From assembly GCA_947625655.1 (NCBI GenBank), contig CANQPD010000001.1, forward strand, positions 310,001 through 374,000: DNA of 64,000 nt, in the 5' to 3' direction. Within the stretch, counting starts at the first letter, position 1. Each line of letters starts with the position of its first letter. This DNA comes from an uncultured Dysosmobacter sp. Lineage in GTDB: Bacteria > Bacillota > Clostridia > Oscillospirales > Oscillospiraceae. The notes beneath the pieces are model-generated. The model did no database searches. It was not told the DNA's origin and saw only the letters and a program-made list of their open reading frames with translations. Of the stretch, positions 25,401 to 34,378 are shown one piece after another. The position numbers were made by a program, and so were the translations under genes.

Positions 25401-25428
25401 AAACCTCATTTCTTTAGGAGGATATATC

Positions 25429-28122
25429 ATGAAACTTTCCCGTAAGTGGTTAAATGAATTTGTCGATATCGGCCCCGTCTCCGACCGGGAGTTTGCCGAG
25501 GCCATGACCCTCTCCGGCTCCAAGGTGGAGGTCACCGAGGTTTTGAACGAGTCCCTGAAAAATGTGGTGGCGGGCCGCATCGTGAAGATGGAGAAGCACC
25601 CCGACTCCGACCACATGTGGGTCTGCCAGCTGGATGTGGGCGAGGCGGAGCCCACCCAGATCGTCACCGGCGCGTGGAACATCCACGAGGGCGACATGGT
25701 GCCTGTTGCCCGGCACAAGTCCCTGCTCCCCGGCGGCAAGAAGATCGAAAAGGGCAAGCTGCGGGGCGTGGTGTCCAACGGCATGCTGTGCTCTTTGAAG
25801 GAGCTGGGCCTCACCGCCGAGCATGACTATCCCTACGCGGTCATCACCCCCGCCGCGCTGCTGAACGACTACAAGCCCCTGGACAAGGAAAAGCCCTCCA
25901 TCCCGGCCGACGTGCAGCCCGGCCATAAGATCTACGGCAAGGTGGTGGCCGCCCGGGTCACCGGCGTCTCTTCCGAGGACGGCCTTGTCTGGGCCTGCGC
26001 CCTGGACACCGGCAGCGGCATGGCCGCCGCCTCCACCGACTGCGCCAACATCCACGAGGGCGACATGGTGGCCTATGACACCGGCAAGAACCACATCTGC
26101 ACCCTGGCCGACCTCCACGCCCAGCCCGCCGAGTTCCCCCACTGCATCGACGACGGCATCTGGGTGATGCACGAGGACTGCCAGCCCGGCGCCGACATCG
26201 CCGCGGTCATCGGCGCCGACGACCATGTGGTGGAGTTCGAGATCACCCCCAACCGCCCGGACTGCCTCAGCGTCATCGGCCTGGCCCGGGAGGCCAGCGC
26301 CACCTTCGGCAAGCCGCTGAAGCTCCATACCCCCGAGATCCGAGGCTGCGGCGGCTCCATCGCCGACCTGGTGGACATTGAGATTGAAGACCCGGAGCTG
26401 TGCCCCCGGTACACCGCCCGCCTGGTGAAGAATGTCAAGATCCAGCCCTCCCCCGCCTGGATGCGGGAGCGGCTGCGGAATTCCGGCGTCCGCCCCATCA
26501 ACAACATCGTGGACATCACCAACTATGTGATGCTGGAATACGGCCAGCCCATGCACGCCTTCGACTTCTCCTGCGTGGACGGCGGAAGGATCGTCGTCCG
26601 CACCGCCCGGGAGGGGGAGACCATCCAGACCCTGGACGGCAACGAGCGGAAGCTGACTCCCAATATGCTGTGCATCTGCGACGAGGACAAGCCCGTGTGC
26701 GTGGCCGGCGTCATGGGCGGCGCCAACAGCGAGATCATCGGCGACACCGCCATGGTCCTCTTCGAGTCCGCCAACTTCAACGGCGCCTCCGTCCGCCGCA
26801 CCGCCATGGCGCTGAACATGCGCACCGAGGCCTCCGCCCGGTATGAAAAGGGCCTGGACCCCATGAACACCATGAAGGCCGTGCAGCGGGCCTGTGAGCT
26901 GGTGGAGCTGCTGGGCGCCGGCGAGGTGGTGGACGGCGTCATGGACGTCATCGCCAAGGACGCCTGGCCCGTCACCGTCAAGCTGGAGCCGGAGAAGGTC
27001 AACGCCCTGCTGGGCACTGACGTGCCGGAGAGCGAGATGCGCCGCATCCTGCTGTCCCTGGGCTTTGAGCTGGACGGCGACGACATCCGCGTCCCCTCCT
27101 GGCGCGGCGATGTGGAGCACTACTCCGACATTGCCGAGGAGGTGGCCCGGTTCTACGGCTACAACAACATCCCCGACACCCTGTCCTCCGGCATGAACCA
27201 GCGCCGGGGCTACTCCCCCGTTCAAAAAGTGGAGAACGCCGTGGGGGCCTTGTGCCGCGGCGCGGGCTACAACGAGATCATCACCTACTCCTTCATCAGC
27301 CCCTCCTATTATGATAAAATCGACCTGCCTGCCGACTCCCCCCTGCGGGACTCCCTGAAGATCCTGAATCCCCTGGGCGAGGACACCTCCATCATGCGCA
27401 CCACCACCCTGCCCTCCATGCTGGAGATCCTGACCCGGAACTACAACTACCGCAACAAGTCCGCCAAGCTCTACGAGCTGGGCCGCACCTACTTCGCAAA
27501 AAACGACGGCTCCGGCATGGCCGACGAGCCCAAGATCCTGTCCCTGGGCGCCTACGGCCCTGACATGGACTTCTTCGCCCTGAAGGGCGCGGTGGAGACC
27601 GTGCTGAACGGCCTGCGCATCACCGGCGTGCGGTATGCGGCGGAGAAGGAGAATCCCTCCTACCATCCCGGCCGCTGCGCCAAGGTCTGGTGCGGCGACA
27701 CGCTGCTGGGCGTGCTGGGGCAGATCCATCCCCATGTGGCCGCCAACTACGGCGTGGACGCTGAGCTGTACGCCGCCGAGCTGCGCTTTGACGCGCTGTA
27801 CGCCAATGCCGGCGGCAGGCCGGTGTACCACCCCCTGCCCAAGTTCCCCGCCGTCACCCGGGACATCGCCGTGGTCTGCGACGCCGCGGTCCCTGTGGCC
27901 GATCTGGAGGACTGCATCCGCCGGGGCGCCCGGGGCCTGCTGAAGGACGTGGCCCTGTTCGACATCTACACCGGCGCCGGCGTGCCGGAGGGCAAAAAGA
28001 GCGTGGCCTTCAACCTGACCCTCCGGGCCGACGACCGCAACCTCACCGCCGAGGAGGCCGACGCCGATATCAGGAGCATCCTGGAGCTCTTGAAGTCCGA
28101 GCTGAACGCCGTGCTGCGGTAA
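25429..28122 (+). CDS. pheT: Phenylalanyl-tRNA synthetase beta subunit, enlarged
   Basis: The 897-residue product is roughly 100 residues longer than usual PheT (about 800). The N-terminal tRNA-binding OB fold (about 40-155, HMWVCQLDVGEAEPTQIVTG) is followed by a second related segment (about 165-253). That segment contains VWACALDTGSGMAAASTDCANIHEGDMV, echoing WNIHEGDMV of the first. B3/B4 editing, B5, class II-like core and C-terminal FDX-ACB (ends SELNAVLR) regions follow. It is partner of PheS. Its last 47 bases are duplicated 139 bases downstream, across element copy D. Confidence 0.96.
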   Translation: MKLSRKWLNEFVDIGPVSDREFAEAMTLSGSKVEVTEVLNESLKNVVAGRIVKMEKHPDSDHMWVCQLDVGEAEPTQIVTGAWNIHEGDMVPVARHKSLLPGGKKIEKGKLRGVVSNGMLCSLKELGLTAEHDYPYAVITPAALLNDYKPLDKEKPSIPADVQPGHKIYGKVVAARVTGVSSEDGLVWACALDTGSGMAAASTDCANIHEGDMVAYDTGKNHICTLADLHAQPAEFPHCIDDGIWVMHEDCQPGADIAAVIGADDHVVEFEITPNRPDCLSVIGLAREASATFGKPLKLHTPEIRGCGGSIADLVDIEIEDPELCPRYTARLVKNVKIQPSPAWMRERLRNSGVRPINNIVDITNYVMLEYGQPMHAFDFSCVDGGRIVVRTAREGETIQTLDGNERKLTPNMLCICDEDKPVCVAGVMGGANSEIIGDTAMVLFESANFNGASVRRTAMALNMRTEASARYEKGLDPMNTMKAVQRACELVELLGAGEVVDGVMDVIAKDAWPVTVKLEPEKVNALLGTDVPESEMRRILLSLGFELDGDDIRVPSWRGDVEHYSDIAEEVARFYGYNNIPDTLSSGMNQRRGYSPVQKVENAVGALCRGAGYNEIITYSFISPSYYDKIDLPADSPLRDSLKILNPLGEDTSIMRTTTLPSMLEILTRNYNYRNKSAKLYELGRTYFAKNDGSGMADEPKILSLGAYGPDMDFFALKGAVETVLNGLRITGVRYAAEKENPSYHPGRCAKVWCGDTLLGVLGQIHPHVAANYGVDAELYAAELRFDALYANAGGRPVYHPLPKFPAVTRDIAVVCDAAVPVADLEDCIRRGARGLLKDVALFDIYTGAGVPEGKKSVAFNLTLRADDRNLTAEEADADIRSILELLKSELNAVLR

Positions 28123-28123
28123 G

Positions 28124-28261
28124 ATGGGGCCCCGCACAGCGGGGCGCGCGGCAGCGCGTACAAGTGTTTGCGCAGCAAACCTTGGCGGAGGCGGAATTCA
28201 TTTCCGCCGAGCATTTCAATGCCTTGGGGGCCCCATTTGATGCATGCATCAAATGGGGAGC
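28124..28261 (-). mobile_element. CAAGG-hairpin element, copy D (138 bp, inverted)
   Basis: Read on the minus strand it shows hairpin 0 CCCCATTTGAT/ATCAAATGGGG, hairpin 1 GGCGGAA/TTCCGCC, hairpin 2 CAAGGTTTGC/GCAAACACTTG and hairpin 3 GCGC/GCGC. After the core CACTT it reads GTACG rather than GACG. Relative to its host gene the orientation is the same as in copies A-C. Confidence 0.78.
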
Positions 28262-28308
28262 GCATCCTGGATCTCTTGAAGTCCGAGCTGAACGCCGTCC
28301 TGCGCTGA
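28262..28308. repeat. Duplicated 3' end of pheT (outer copy)
   Basis: The segment repeats 28076-28122. It encodes ILDLLKSELNAVLR and a stop, versus ILELLKSELNAVLR in pheT. Of four differing codons one is Glu-to-Asp and three are silent, including TAA to TGA. Confidence 0.9.
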
Positions 28309-28397
28309 AGGCGCCTGATCCAGGCATATCTGCCCCGGCTGAACAGGGATTTCGGCCGGGGCAGTAAAAATCTTTCGTAAAATTCCCAACGAAACGC

Positions 28398-28426
28398 TTT
28401 ACAGTTTTCAAAAAAGCGAGTATACT
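28398..28426 (+). promoter_or_regulatory. Promoter of ireB
   Basis: TTTACA, 17 bp, TATACT, about 50 bases before the ATG. Confidence 0.75.
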
Positions 28427-28477
28427 ATCTTCATGTTGCTATAAGACAGCTGACAGAGAAAGAAAGGTGGTGTCTGT

Positions 28478-28723
28478 ATGGACGATTTTACCCGGAAATT
28501 CAGCATTGCGATGGAAAAGGACGCGGAGATCCACCAGATCCTCTCCACAGTCTATCAGGCATTGGAGGAAAAGGGCTATAACCCCATCAACCAGATTGTG
28601 GGCTATATCCTCTCCGAGGACCCCACCTATATCACCAACCACAACAACGCCCGCACCCTGATCCGCAAGATCGACCGGGATGAGCTGCTGCAGGTGCTGG
28701 TCCGCAAGTATCTGGGGCAGTGA
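28478..28723 (+). CDS. ireB: IreB-family regulatory phosphoprotein
   Basis: The 81-residue product matches IreB (formerly DUF965): [19 protein letters not shown] near the start, then [21 protein letters not shown] and [14 protein letters not shown]. In Enterococcus, IreB is a target of the IreK Ser/Thr kinase and lowers cephalosporin resistance; phosphorylated residues are N-terminal Thr. In many Firmicutes it precedes ruvX, which is absent here. It has its own promoter and terminator. Confidence 0.93.
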   Translation: MDDFTRKFSIAMEKDAEIHQILSTVYQALEEKGYNPINQIVGYILSEDPTYITNHNNARTLIRKIDRDELLQVLVRKYLGQ

Positions 28724-28764
28724 CTGTTTCCGTTTGTATCCATTTGTCATCGGTTTGTATCCGA

Positions 28765-28793
28765 AAAACCGTGGGAAATCCCACGGTTTTTTC
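28765..28793 (+). terminator. Terminator of ireB
   Basis: An 11-bp stem (28765-28775 with 28780-28790) ends in a T-run. Confidence 0.88.
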
Positions 28794-28856
28794 TTGTGAT
28801 TGCAGTCATTACAGGCCAATGGGAGATTTTCCCTCCCATTTGTTGGCGGGCAAATG

Positions 28857-28885
28857 TTGACAAACCGGAAAAAATCTGTTACAAT
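28857..28885 (+). promoter_or_regulatory. Promoter of the 102-residue gene and NlpC/P60 gene
   Basis: TTGACA, 17 bp, TACAAT, about 31 bases before the ATG at 28916. Confidence 0.8.
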
Positions 28886-28915
28886 TTGGTTACAATTTTT
28901 CAAAGGAGTGTTTCC

Positions 28916-29224
28916 ATGGCAGAAAGCAAGACCGCAAAAGCCGAAGGTCTGATTTACAAGGGCCATCCTCTCCGCAGGGTAGACAATCTGATCTACTACG
29001 GAACGATGGCTGAAAAATATATCATCATGATGCAGGTCCTGGACAGCAAACAGGACCAGGATCTGAAAGTCGCCACCAAAGTATCCATTCAGCTCCAGCT
29101 CACCGACCCCAACCTGAGATCCAGGGACCGCGTGGTGAAGAAGAGCGAGAAGGACAGCCTGTACGCGGCCATGGACATCGCCGCCATCTGGCTGGACCGG
29201 GCGCTGGCGGGCAAGGAGAAATAA
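28916..29224 (+). CDS. Small conserved-looking protein of unknown function
   Basis: The 102-residue product is soluble, with a beta region (GLIYKGHPLRRVDNLIYYG), then MAEKYIIMMQVLDSKQDQDL and a C-terminal helix. An AAGGAG site precedes the ATG. No family is recognised for certain. It lies 44 bases upstream of the NlpC/P60 gene with no terminator between, so they share a transcript. Confidence 0.75.
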   Translation: MAESKTAKAEGLIYKGHPLRRVDNLIYYGTMAEKYIIMMQVLDSKQDQDLKVATKVSIQLQLTDPNLRSRDRVVKKSEKDSLYAAMDIAAIWLDRALAGKEK

Positions 29225-29268
29225 GCCCCCTTCCCTGAACAAAAGATCAAACGAAAGGAAGTACACCC

Positions 29269-30162
29269 ATGACACACTTCGCAGGAAAGGCAGTAAAGGG
29301 CTTGGTTCTCTCTGTTGCCGCCGTTTTGCTGCTGACCGCCTCCGCCCTGGCCGCCGAAGAAGATCTGGCTGTTGCCGTGGGCGCGACCACCGGTTCCTCC
29401 CTGAGAATGCGCGCGGAAGCCTCCACTTCCTCCTCCATTGTCACCACTTTAGATAAAAACGTGGCTGTCGCCGTTCTGGATGATTCCATCAACGGCTGGT
29501 ACGAGATCAGCTTCAACGGCAACAGCGGCTTCGTCTCCGCCGATTACCTGCTCATCGATCAGGACAACATTTTTGAATCCTATGGCCGGGTGAACGGCGA
29601 CGGCGTCAATGTCCGTGACCAGGCCTCCACTGACGGCGAGGTTCTGGCCACCGTGGACAACGGCGCCATCGTCACAGTCAACGCGCTGGAGGACGGCTGG
29701 TATGCCGTCACCTGCCAGTACGGCACGGAAGGCTATATCCGCAGCGATTTTGTGGATCTGACCACCTCCAGTTCCTCTTCCAGCGGCATCGTGGACTATG
29801 CCAAGCAGTTCCTGGGCACCCGCTATTCCTATGGCGGCTCCTCTCCCAGCGGCTTTGACTGCTCCGGCTTTACCATGTACATCTACAAGCAGCTGGGCTA
29901 TTCCCTGCCCCACACCGCCACCGGTCAGTGGCAGAGCGGCATCGGCACCAAGGTCTACAGCATCAGCGAGCTGCAGCTCGGCGACCTGGTGTTCTTCAAC
30001 GATCCCAGCCGCAACGCCGGAAAGGCCTGCTCCCACGCCGGCATCTATATCGGCAACGGCCAGCACATCCACGCCTCTTCTTCCAGCAGCGGCGGTGTGA
30101 TCATCAGCAGCTTGACCAGCGGATACTACAATACATACTTCGTGGGCGGCATCCACGTGTAA
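29269..30162 (+). CDS. Secreted NlpC/P60 peptidoglycan hydrolase with two SH3 domains
   Basis: The 297-residue product has a signal peptide (1-28, ASALA), two bacterial SH3 domains (about 33-95 and 103-163, each with LRMRAEAS or VNVRDQAS) and a Ser-rich linker. The NlpC/P60 domain (about 173-297) has Cys198 in FDCSGF, His256 in CSHAGIY and a His in HIHAS as catalytic residues. Such enzymes cut the gamma-D-Glu-diaminopimelate bond in peptidoglycan stems. It acts outside the cell. Confidence 0.95.
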   Translation: MTHFAGKAVKGLVLSVAAVLLLTASALAAEEDLAVAVGATTGSSLRMRAEASTSSSIVTTLDKNVAVAVLDDSINGWYEISFNGNSGFVSADYLLIDQDNIFESYGRVNGDGVNVRDQASTDGEVLATVDNGAIVTVNALEDGWYAVTCQYGTEGYIRSDFVDLTTSSSSSSGIVDYAKQFLGTRYSYGGSSPSGFDCSGFTMYIYKQLGYSLPHTATGQWQSGIGTKVYSISELQLGDLVFFNDPSRNAGKACSHAGIYIGNGQHIHASSSSSGGVIISSLTSGYYNTYFVGGIHV

Positions 30163-30180
30163 CTTCCGCATACCAGACGA

Positions 30181-30209
30181 CCGCGGCACAGCTGTGCCGC
30201 GGTTTTTTC
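30181..30209 (+). terminator. Terminator of the NlpC/P60 operon
   Basis: A perfect 11-bp arm pair (30181-30191 with 30192-30202) is followed by TTTTTT. Confidence 0.88.
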
Positions 30210-30248
30210 TGTGCCGCGCGGGCAGCCGCCAAACGGCTTTTCCGCCTA

Positions 30249-30277
30249 TTGCCATTTCGGTCACTTCCTGCTATAAT
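30249..30277 (+). promoter_or_regulatory. Promoter of the methionine gamma-lyase-like gene
   Basis: TTGCCA, 17 bp, TATAAT with an extended TGC before the -10. Confidence 0.75.
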
Positions 30278-30316
30278 CAACATTCGCATGAGAAATACGG
30301 AAAAAGGATGGAAACC

Positions 30317-31603
30317 ATGGAACTTGAAAGCATGTATGAACAGCTGGGCGTCAGCCGGGCTGTATATGGATTTGGCGAGGCGGTGCTGCGGGACCTGCGG
30401 CCCCGGTTTGACGCCATCGACCAGACGGCGGAGTACAATCAGGGCAAGGTCCTCGCCGCCATGCAGAAAAACCGGGTGAACGCCACCCATTTCGCCGCTA
30501 CCACCGGCTACGGTTATGACGACGAGGGCCGGGACAATCTGGAGCGGGTCTACGCCGACGTGTTCCACACCGAGGCCGCCCTGGTCCGGCCCCAGATCAC
30601 CTGCGGCACCCACGCGTTGACAGTGGCCCTCTCCGCCAACCTGCTGCCGGGGGATGAGCTGCTCTCCCCTGTGGGCGCGCCCTACGACACCCTGGAGGAG
30701 GTCATCGGCATCCGGGAGAGCAAGTGCTCTTTGAAGGAGTACGGCGTGACCTACCGGCAGGCCGACCTGAAGAGCGACGGCAGCTTTGACTACGACGCCA
30801 TCCGCACCGCCATCAACAGCCGCACCAAGCTCATCACCATTCAACGCTCCAAGGGCTACGCCACCCGGCCTTCCTTCTCCGTGGCGCAGATCGGCGAACT
30901 GATCGCCTTCTGCAAGTCTGTAAAGCCGGATGTCAAGGTCATGGTGGACAACTGCTACGGTGAATTTGTGGAAACGCTGGAGCCCTCCGACCTGGGGGCC
31001 GACATGGTGGTGGGCAGCCTCATCAAAAACCCCGGCGGCGGACTGGCCCCCATCGGCGGCTATATCTGCGGCACGAAGGAGTGCGTGGAGCGCTGCGCCT
31101 ACCGGCTCTCCGCCCCCGGCCTTGGCCAGGAGGTCGGCGCCAACCTGGGGCTGATGCCCGCCTTTTACCAGGGGCTGTTCCTCTCCCCCACTGTGGTGGC
31201 GGGGGCGCTGAAGGGCGCCATTTTCGCCGCCAACATCTATGAGAAGCTGGGCTTTCCCTGTGTGCCCAGCGCCTCGGAGGACCGCCACGACATCATCCAG
31301 GCGGTGACCCTGGGCAGCCGGGAGGCCATGGTGGCCTTCTGCAAGGGCATCCAGGCCGCCGCCCCGGTGGACAGCTATGTCACCCCGGAGCCCTGGGCCA
31401 TGCCGGGCTACGACTCCGACGTCATCATGGCGGCAGGCGCCTTCATCCAGGGCAGCAGCATCGAGCTGTCCGCCGACGGCCCCATCCGGGAGCCCTACGC
31501 CGTCTATTTTCAGGGCGGCCTGACCTGGTATCACGCCAAGCTGGGCATCCTGATGAGCCTGCAGAAGCTGGTGGAGGCGGGCCTTGCGCAGCTGCCGGAA
31601 TAA
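30317..31603 (+). CDS. Methionine gamma-lyase family protein (YnbB / 'aluminium resistance' type)
   Basis: The 428-residue product belongs to the PLP-dependent Cys/Met family variant known from B. subtilis YnbB. It has FAATTGYGYDDEGRDNLERV (split), the region QRSKGYATRPSF and a likely PLP lysine in GSLIKNPGGGLAP. Its substrate is not established; the family name rests on similarity to C-S lyases. The ATG at 30317 was preferred to 30308 because AAGGATGG then lies at proper distance. A convergent terminator follows. Confidence 0.88.
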   Translation: MELESMYEQLGVSRAVYGFGEAVLRDLRPRFDAIDQTAEYNQGKVLAAMQKNRVNATHFAATTGYGYDDEGRDNLERVYADVFHTEAALVRPQITCGTHALTVALSANLLPGDELLSPVGAPYDTLEEVIGIRESKCSLKEYGVTYRQADLKSDGSFDYDAIRTAINSRTKLITIQRSKGYATRPSFSVAQIGELIAFCKSVKPDVKVMVDNCYGEFVETLEPSDLGADMVVGSLIKNPGGGLAPIGGYICGTKECVERCAYRLSAPGLGQEVGANLGLMPAFYQGLFLSPTVVAGALKGAIFAANIYEKLGFPCVPSASEDRHDIIQAVTLGSREAMVAFCKGIQAAAPVDSYVTPEPWAMPGYDSDVIMAAGAFIQGSSIELSADGPIREPYAVYFQGGLTWYHAKLGILMSLQKLVEAGLAQLPE

Positions 31604-31608
31604 AGACG

Positions 31609-31645
31609 AAAAACCTCCCCGTGCCGCCGGCACGGGGAGGTTTGA
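31609..31645. terminator. Bidirectional terminator
   Basis: A 15-bp stem (31611-31625 with 31629-31643), A-rich before and T-rich after, lies between converging genes. Confidence 0.8.
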
Positions 31646-31657
31646 TATCAGATCCTC

Positions 31658-32503
31658 TCAGCCGTTCTCCTGGATGCGCCGGTCCAGCCGCGCCAGGAAG
31701 AACGCCAGCAGAAAGCCGCCGACGCAGCACAGCGCCGAGCAGACCGCCTCCCCCACGCCGGAGTACGCGGTGGGGATGATGACCAGGGTGGACGCCAGCA
31801 CAATGCCAAGGATCCCATGGAAGGCCACGGCGTAGAACCGCCGGAAAAACCATGTCACCAGCCGCGCCAGGAGGAAGATGGTCAGCAGCATCCCCGGCAG
31901 CGACGCGGACAGCACCAGCAGGTCCAGGTCTGCAAGCCCCTCCAGCATGGGCTGGTACAGGTCCAGCGCCATCATGACGGAGGAGGACGTCATCCCCGGG
32001 ATCACAATGCCCATGCCCCACAGCACGCCGCAGAAATTGTACCACCAGAAGCTGGGCTCCACGGAGACGCAGACGATGCGGCTGACATAAAACAGCCCCG
32101 CGAACATCAGGGAGGCGCACACCAGCAGGCTCACCCAGGAACAGGCCGAACGCCCCTCTTTCCCCGCCTCCCGGAACAGGGAGGGCACCGTGCCCACGAT
32201 CAGGCCGATAAACAGCCAGGTGGTCACCGTGTCGGAGATGTTGATGGCCGCCGCGATGCCCTTGGCAAAGCCCAGAAAGCCCGCGCACCAGCCCAGGGCA
32301 ATGGGCGGTATCCACTTCCAGTATTTCGAAAACGCCCTTTTGGGGTGTGTCAGAAATTCCATAAAGGGCCGGTAGATGTCGAACACCACCGCCAGCACGC
32401 CGCCGGAAACGCCGGGCAGAATGGCGCCCGCGCCGATCAGCGCGCCGCACAGCAGATCCCGGAACCACCGTATCATTCCATTCTGATCCCGCGGCCCTGA
32501 CAT
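31658..32503 (-). CDS. DUF368 membrane protein
   Basis: The 281-residue product has about eight membrane segments and two copies of the family motif: GAGAILPGVSGGVLAVV near residue 25 and GMGIVIPGMTSSSVMM near residue 163. DUF368 proteins include candidates for undecaprenyl phosphate recycling (PopT/UptA-related claims are recent and vary by subfamily), so the exact role is left open. An AGAGGAG site precedes the ATG. Confidence 0.85.
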   Translation of the reverse strand: MSGPRDQNGMIRWFRDLLCGALIGAGAILPGVSGGVLAVVFDIYRPFMEFLTHPKRAFSKYWKWIPPIALGWCAGFLGFAKGIAAAINISDTVTTWLFIGLIVGTVPSLFREAGKEGRSACSWVSLLVCASLMFAGLFYVSRIVCVSVEPSFWWYNFCGVLWGMGIVIPGMTSSSVMMALDLYQPMLEGLADLDLLVLSASLPGMLLTIFLLARLVTWFFRRFYAVAFHGILGIVLASTLVIIPTAYSGVGEAVCSALCCVGGFLLAFFLARLDRRIQENG

Positions 32504-32534
32504 TGGCAGTTCTCCTCTCTCTTTTTATCTTCGG

Positions 32535-32863
32535 ATACCCTCAGTGGACAAAGGGCAATACGCCTGCCAGCGGCCAAAATCAACGCTGGCGGCGTCATCG
32601 TCCTTGGCGGGCGTCACCCTCGGCCCAAGGAAACGGGCCTCGGGAGACCCTGTGGGAATATACAGGGCCAGCCCGCCTGCGTCCTCTTCCTTGCCAGCCC
32701 TGATTTTTTCTCGCTGGCAGGTCCTTCGGAGTTTTTCGGGAGCAGATTGGGCAGCTGGCAAGGCAGACGAGGCAGCCGGGCTGGCGCCCGGCAACGAGGA
32801 TAACGCCGCCAGATGCTCAAGATGCCCCGAAAAACCGTGTTGCTCTTTGTTCACTGAGGGTAT
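32535..32863. mobile_element. MITE-like element with terminal inverted repeats (329 bp)
   Basis: The ends are a 23-bp inverted pair with two mismatches (ATACCCTCAGTGGACAAAG... at 32535-32557, its reverse complement at 32841-32863). The similarity continues inward for about 75 bp, more imperfectly (GCTGGCGGCGTCATC versus the complement of AACGCCGCCAG). There is no real gene inside. It lies between the DUF368 promoter region and the metNIQ promoter. No clear target duplication was found. Confidence 0.72.
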
Positions 32864-32999
32864 GATAGCAGTTTTGCCCACCGCTTTCAATCCGATACCG
32901 GCCGCCGGCGCTGAAAAATTTTCCGTCGGATTTTGCATTTTGTGTAGGATGCACAATTTTGTCCCGCCAGTTTTTCCCCTTTTCTGGTTCGTTCGCATG

Positions 33000-33028
33000 T
33001 TGACACAAAAACCGATAACGTGTAAACT
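33000..33028 (+). promoter_or_regulatory. Promoter of metNIQ
   Basis: TTGACA, 17 bp, TAAACT, about 330 bases before metN; the T-box lies between. Confidence 0.75.
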
Positions 33029-33034
33029 ACAATG

Positions 33035-33326
33035 CAGATAACCAAACAACCCCATACAGCAAAGACGATGAAGAGAAGAGTACGCAGGCAGATACGTCAC
33101 AGAGAGCCCCGGCTGGTGCAAAGGGGTACGGAAGGGCTTGCCGAACATGGTCTTGGAGTTGCGTGGCCGACCGCGAACGCATAGGTCACGACGTGTGCGC
33201 ACGTCACAGCGCAGGAGTGTGATGGCACTCTCAAAGGCCGCTTCCGTGAGGGAGCGTGCGAAGCAAGGTGGTACCACGGCGTAGGTTTACGTTCGTCCTT
33301 GAGGCTGATGCTTCAAGGACTTTTTT
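33035..33326 (+). promoter_or_regulatory. T-box leader, methionine-type
   Basis: Stem I shows AGAGTA and the AG bulge CAGAGAGCC. The specifier position reads ATG (33147-33149, in CCGAACATGGTC). The T-box AAGGTGGTACCACGGC lies at about 33265-33280. The terminator GTCCTTGAGG/CTTCAAGGAC plus TTTTTT lies at 33295-33326. A Met specifier fits the methionine transporter downstream: uncharged tRNA-Met would switch transcription on. Confidence 0.92.
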
Positions 33327-33361
33327 GTTGCGGCAAAAAGAGATAAAGGAGCTTCGATACT

Positions 33362-34378
33362 GTGAGTGAATCCATCATTCAGATCCAGCATCTGACCAAG
33401 ACCTTCGGCGAGGGAGAAACCGCCGTCCACGCCCTGGAGGACATCAATCTGGACATCCGGCAGGGCGAGATCTTCGGCATCATCGGCCTCTCCGGCGCGG
33501 GCAAGTCCACCCTGGTCCGCTGTATCAACCTGCTGGAGCGGCCCACCAGCGGCACGGTGATCGTGGACGGCAAGGAGATGACCGCCCTCTCCCAAAAGGA
33601 GCTGCGGCTGGCCCGGCGGAATGTCACCATGATCTTCCAGAGCTTTAATCTGCTGATGCAGCGCACCTGTCTGAAAAACGTGTGCTTTCCCATGGAGATC
33701 AGCGGCGTCCCCGCCGCCCAGGCGAAGAAACGGGCCCTGGAGCTGCTGGAGATCGTGGGCCTGCAGGACAAGGCGGGCGCCTATCCCTCTCAGCTCTCCG
33801 GCGGCCAGAAGCAGCGGGTGGCCATCGCCCGGGCCTTGGCCACGGACCCCAAGGTGCTCCTCTGTGACGAGGCCACCTCCGCACTGGACCCCACCACCAC
33901 CGCTTCCATCCTGGGTCTTCTGAAGGACCTGAACCAGAAGCTGGGCGTCACCGTGGTGGTCATCACCCACCAGATGAGCGTCATTGAGGAGATCTGTTCC
34001 CGGGTGGCCATTCTGGACGGCGGCGTGGTAGCGGAGCAGGGCAAGGTGGAGGACATCTTCTCCAACCCCTCCACCGACGCGGCCCGCCGCCTGGTCTACC
34101 CCGGCGGCGCCAGCGTGGCCCAGTATCCCGCCGGCACCCACGCCGTCCGCGTGGCCTTCAACGGCGGCACGGCCTACCAGCCCCTGATCGCCTCTCTCGC
34201 CATTGACTGCGGCGTGAAGGTGAACATCCTGGGCGCCGACACCCGCAATATCGACGGCAAGGCCTTCGGCACCATGCTGCTGGGCCTGCCGGACGATCCC
34301 AACGAGGCCGCCAAGGCCCTGGCCTATATCCGGGCGCAGCACAACGTTTCCGCGGAGGAGGTGGAGTACCATGCTTGA
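33362..34378 (+). CDS. metN: Methionine ABC transporter ATP-binding protein
   Basis: The 338-residue product has an ABC ATPase domain (1-245) with Walker A GLSGAGKST (42-50), signature LSGGQKQR and Walker B VLLCDEATSALD. A C-terminal NIL domain (about 265-335) binds methionine and gives trans-inhibition. It begins with GTG after AAGGAG. With MetI and MetQ it imports D/L-methionine. It overlaps metI by 8 bases. Confidence 0.96.
   Translation: MSESIIQIQHLTKTFGEGETAVHALEDINLDIRQGEIFGIIGLSGAGKSTLVRCINLLERPTSGTVIVDGKEMTALSQKELRLARRNVTMIFQSFNLLMQRTCLKNVCFPMEISGVPAAQAKKRALELLEIVGLQDKAGAYPSQLSGGQKQRVAIARALATDPKVLLCDEATSALDPTTTASILGLLKDLNQKLGVTVVVITHQMSVIEEICSRVAILDGGVVAEQGKVEDIFSNPSTDAARRLVYPGGASVAQYPAGTHAVRVAFNGGTAYQPLIASLAIDCGVKVNILGADTRNIDGKAFGTMLLGLPDDPNEAAKALAYIRAQHNVSAEEVEYHA

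Noticed and set aside
25450..28137. 895-residue minus-strand frame opposite pheT
   Set aside because: Shadow frame caused by GC-rich codons of pheT; Gly/Val/His-rich composition.
32525..33277. Frames inside the MITE-like element and T-box (32525-33277 minus, 32544-33041 plus)
   Set aside because: No family similarity, no start signals, and they run through the structured T-box and inverted repeats.
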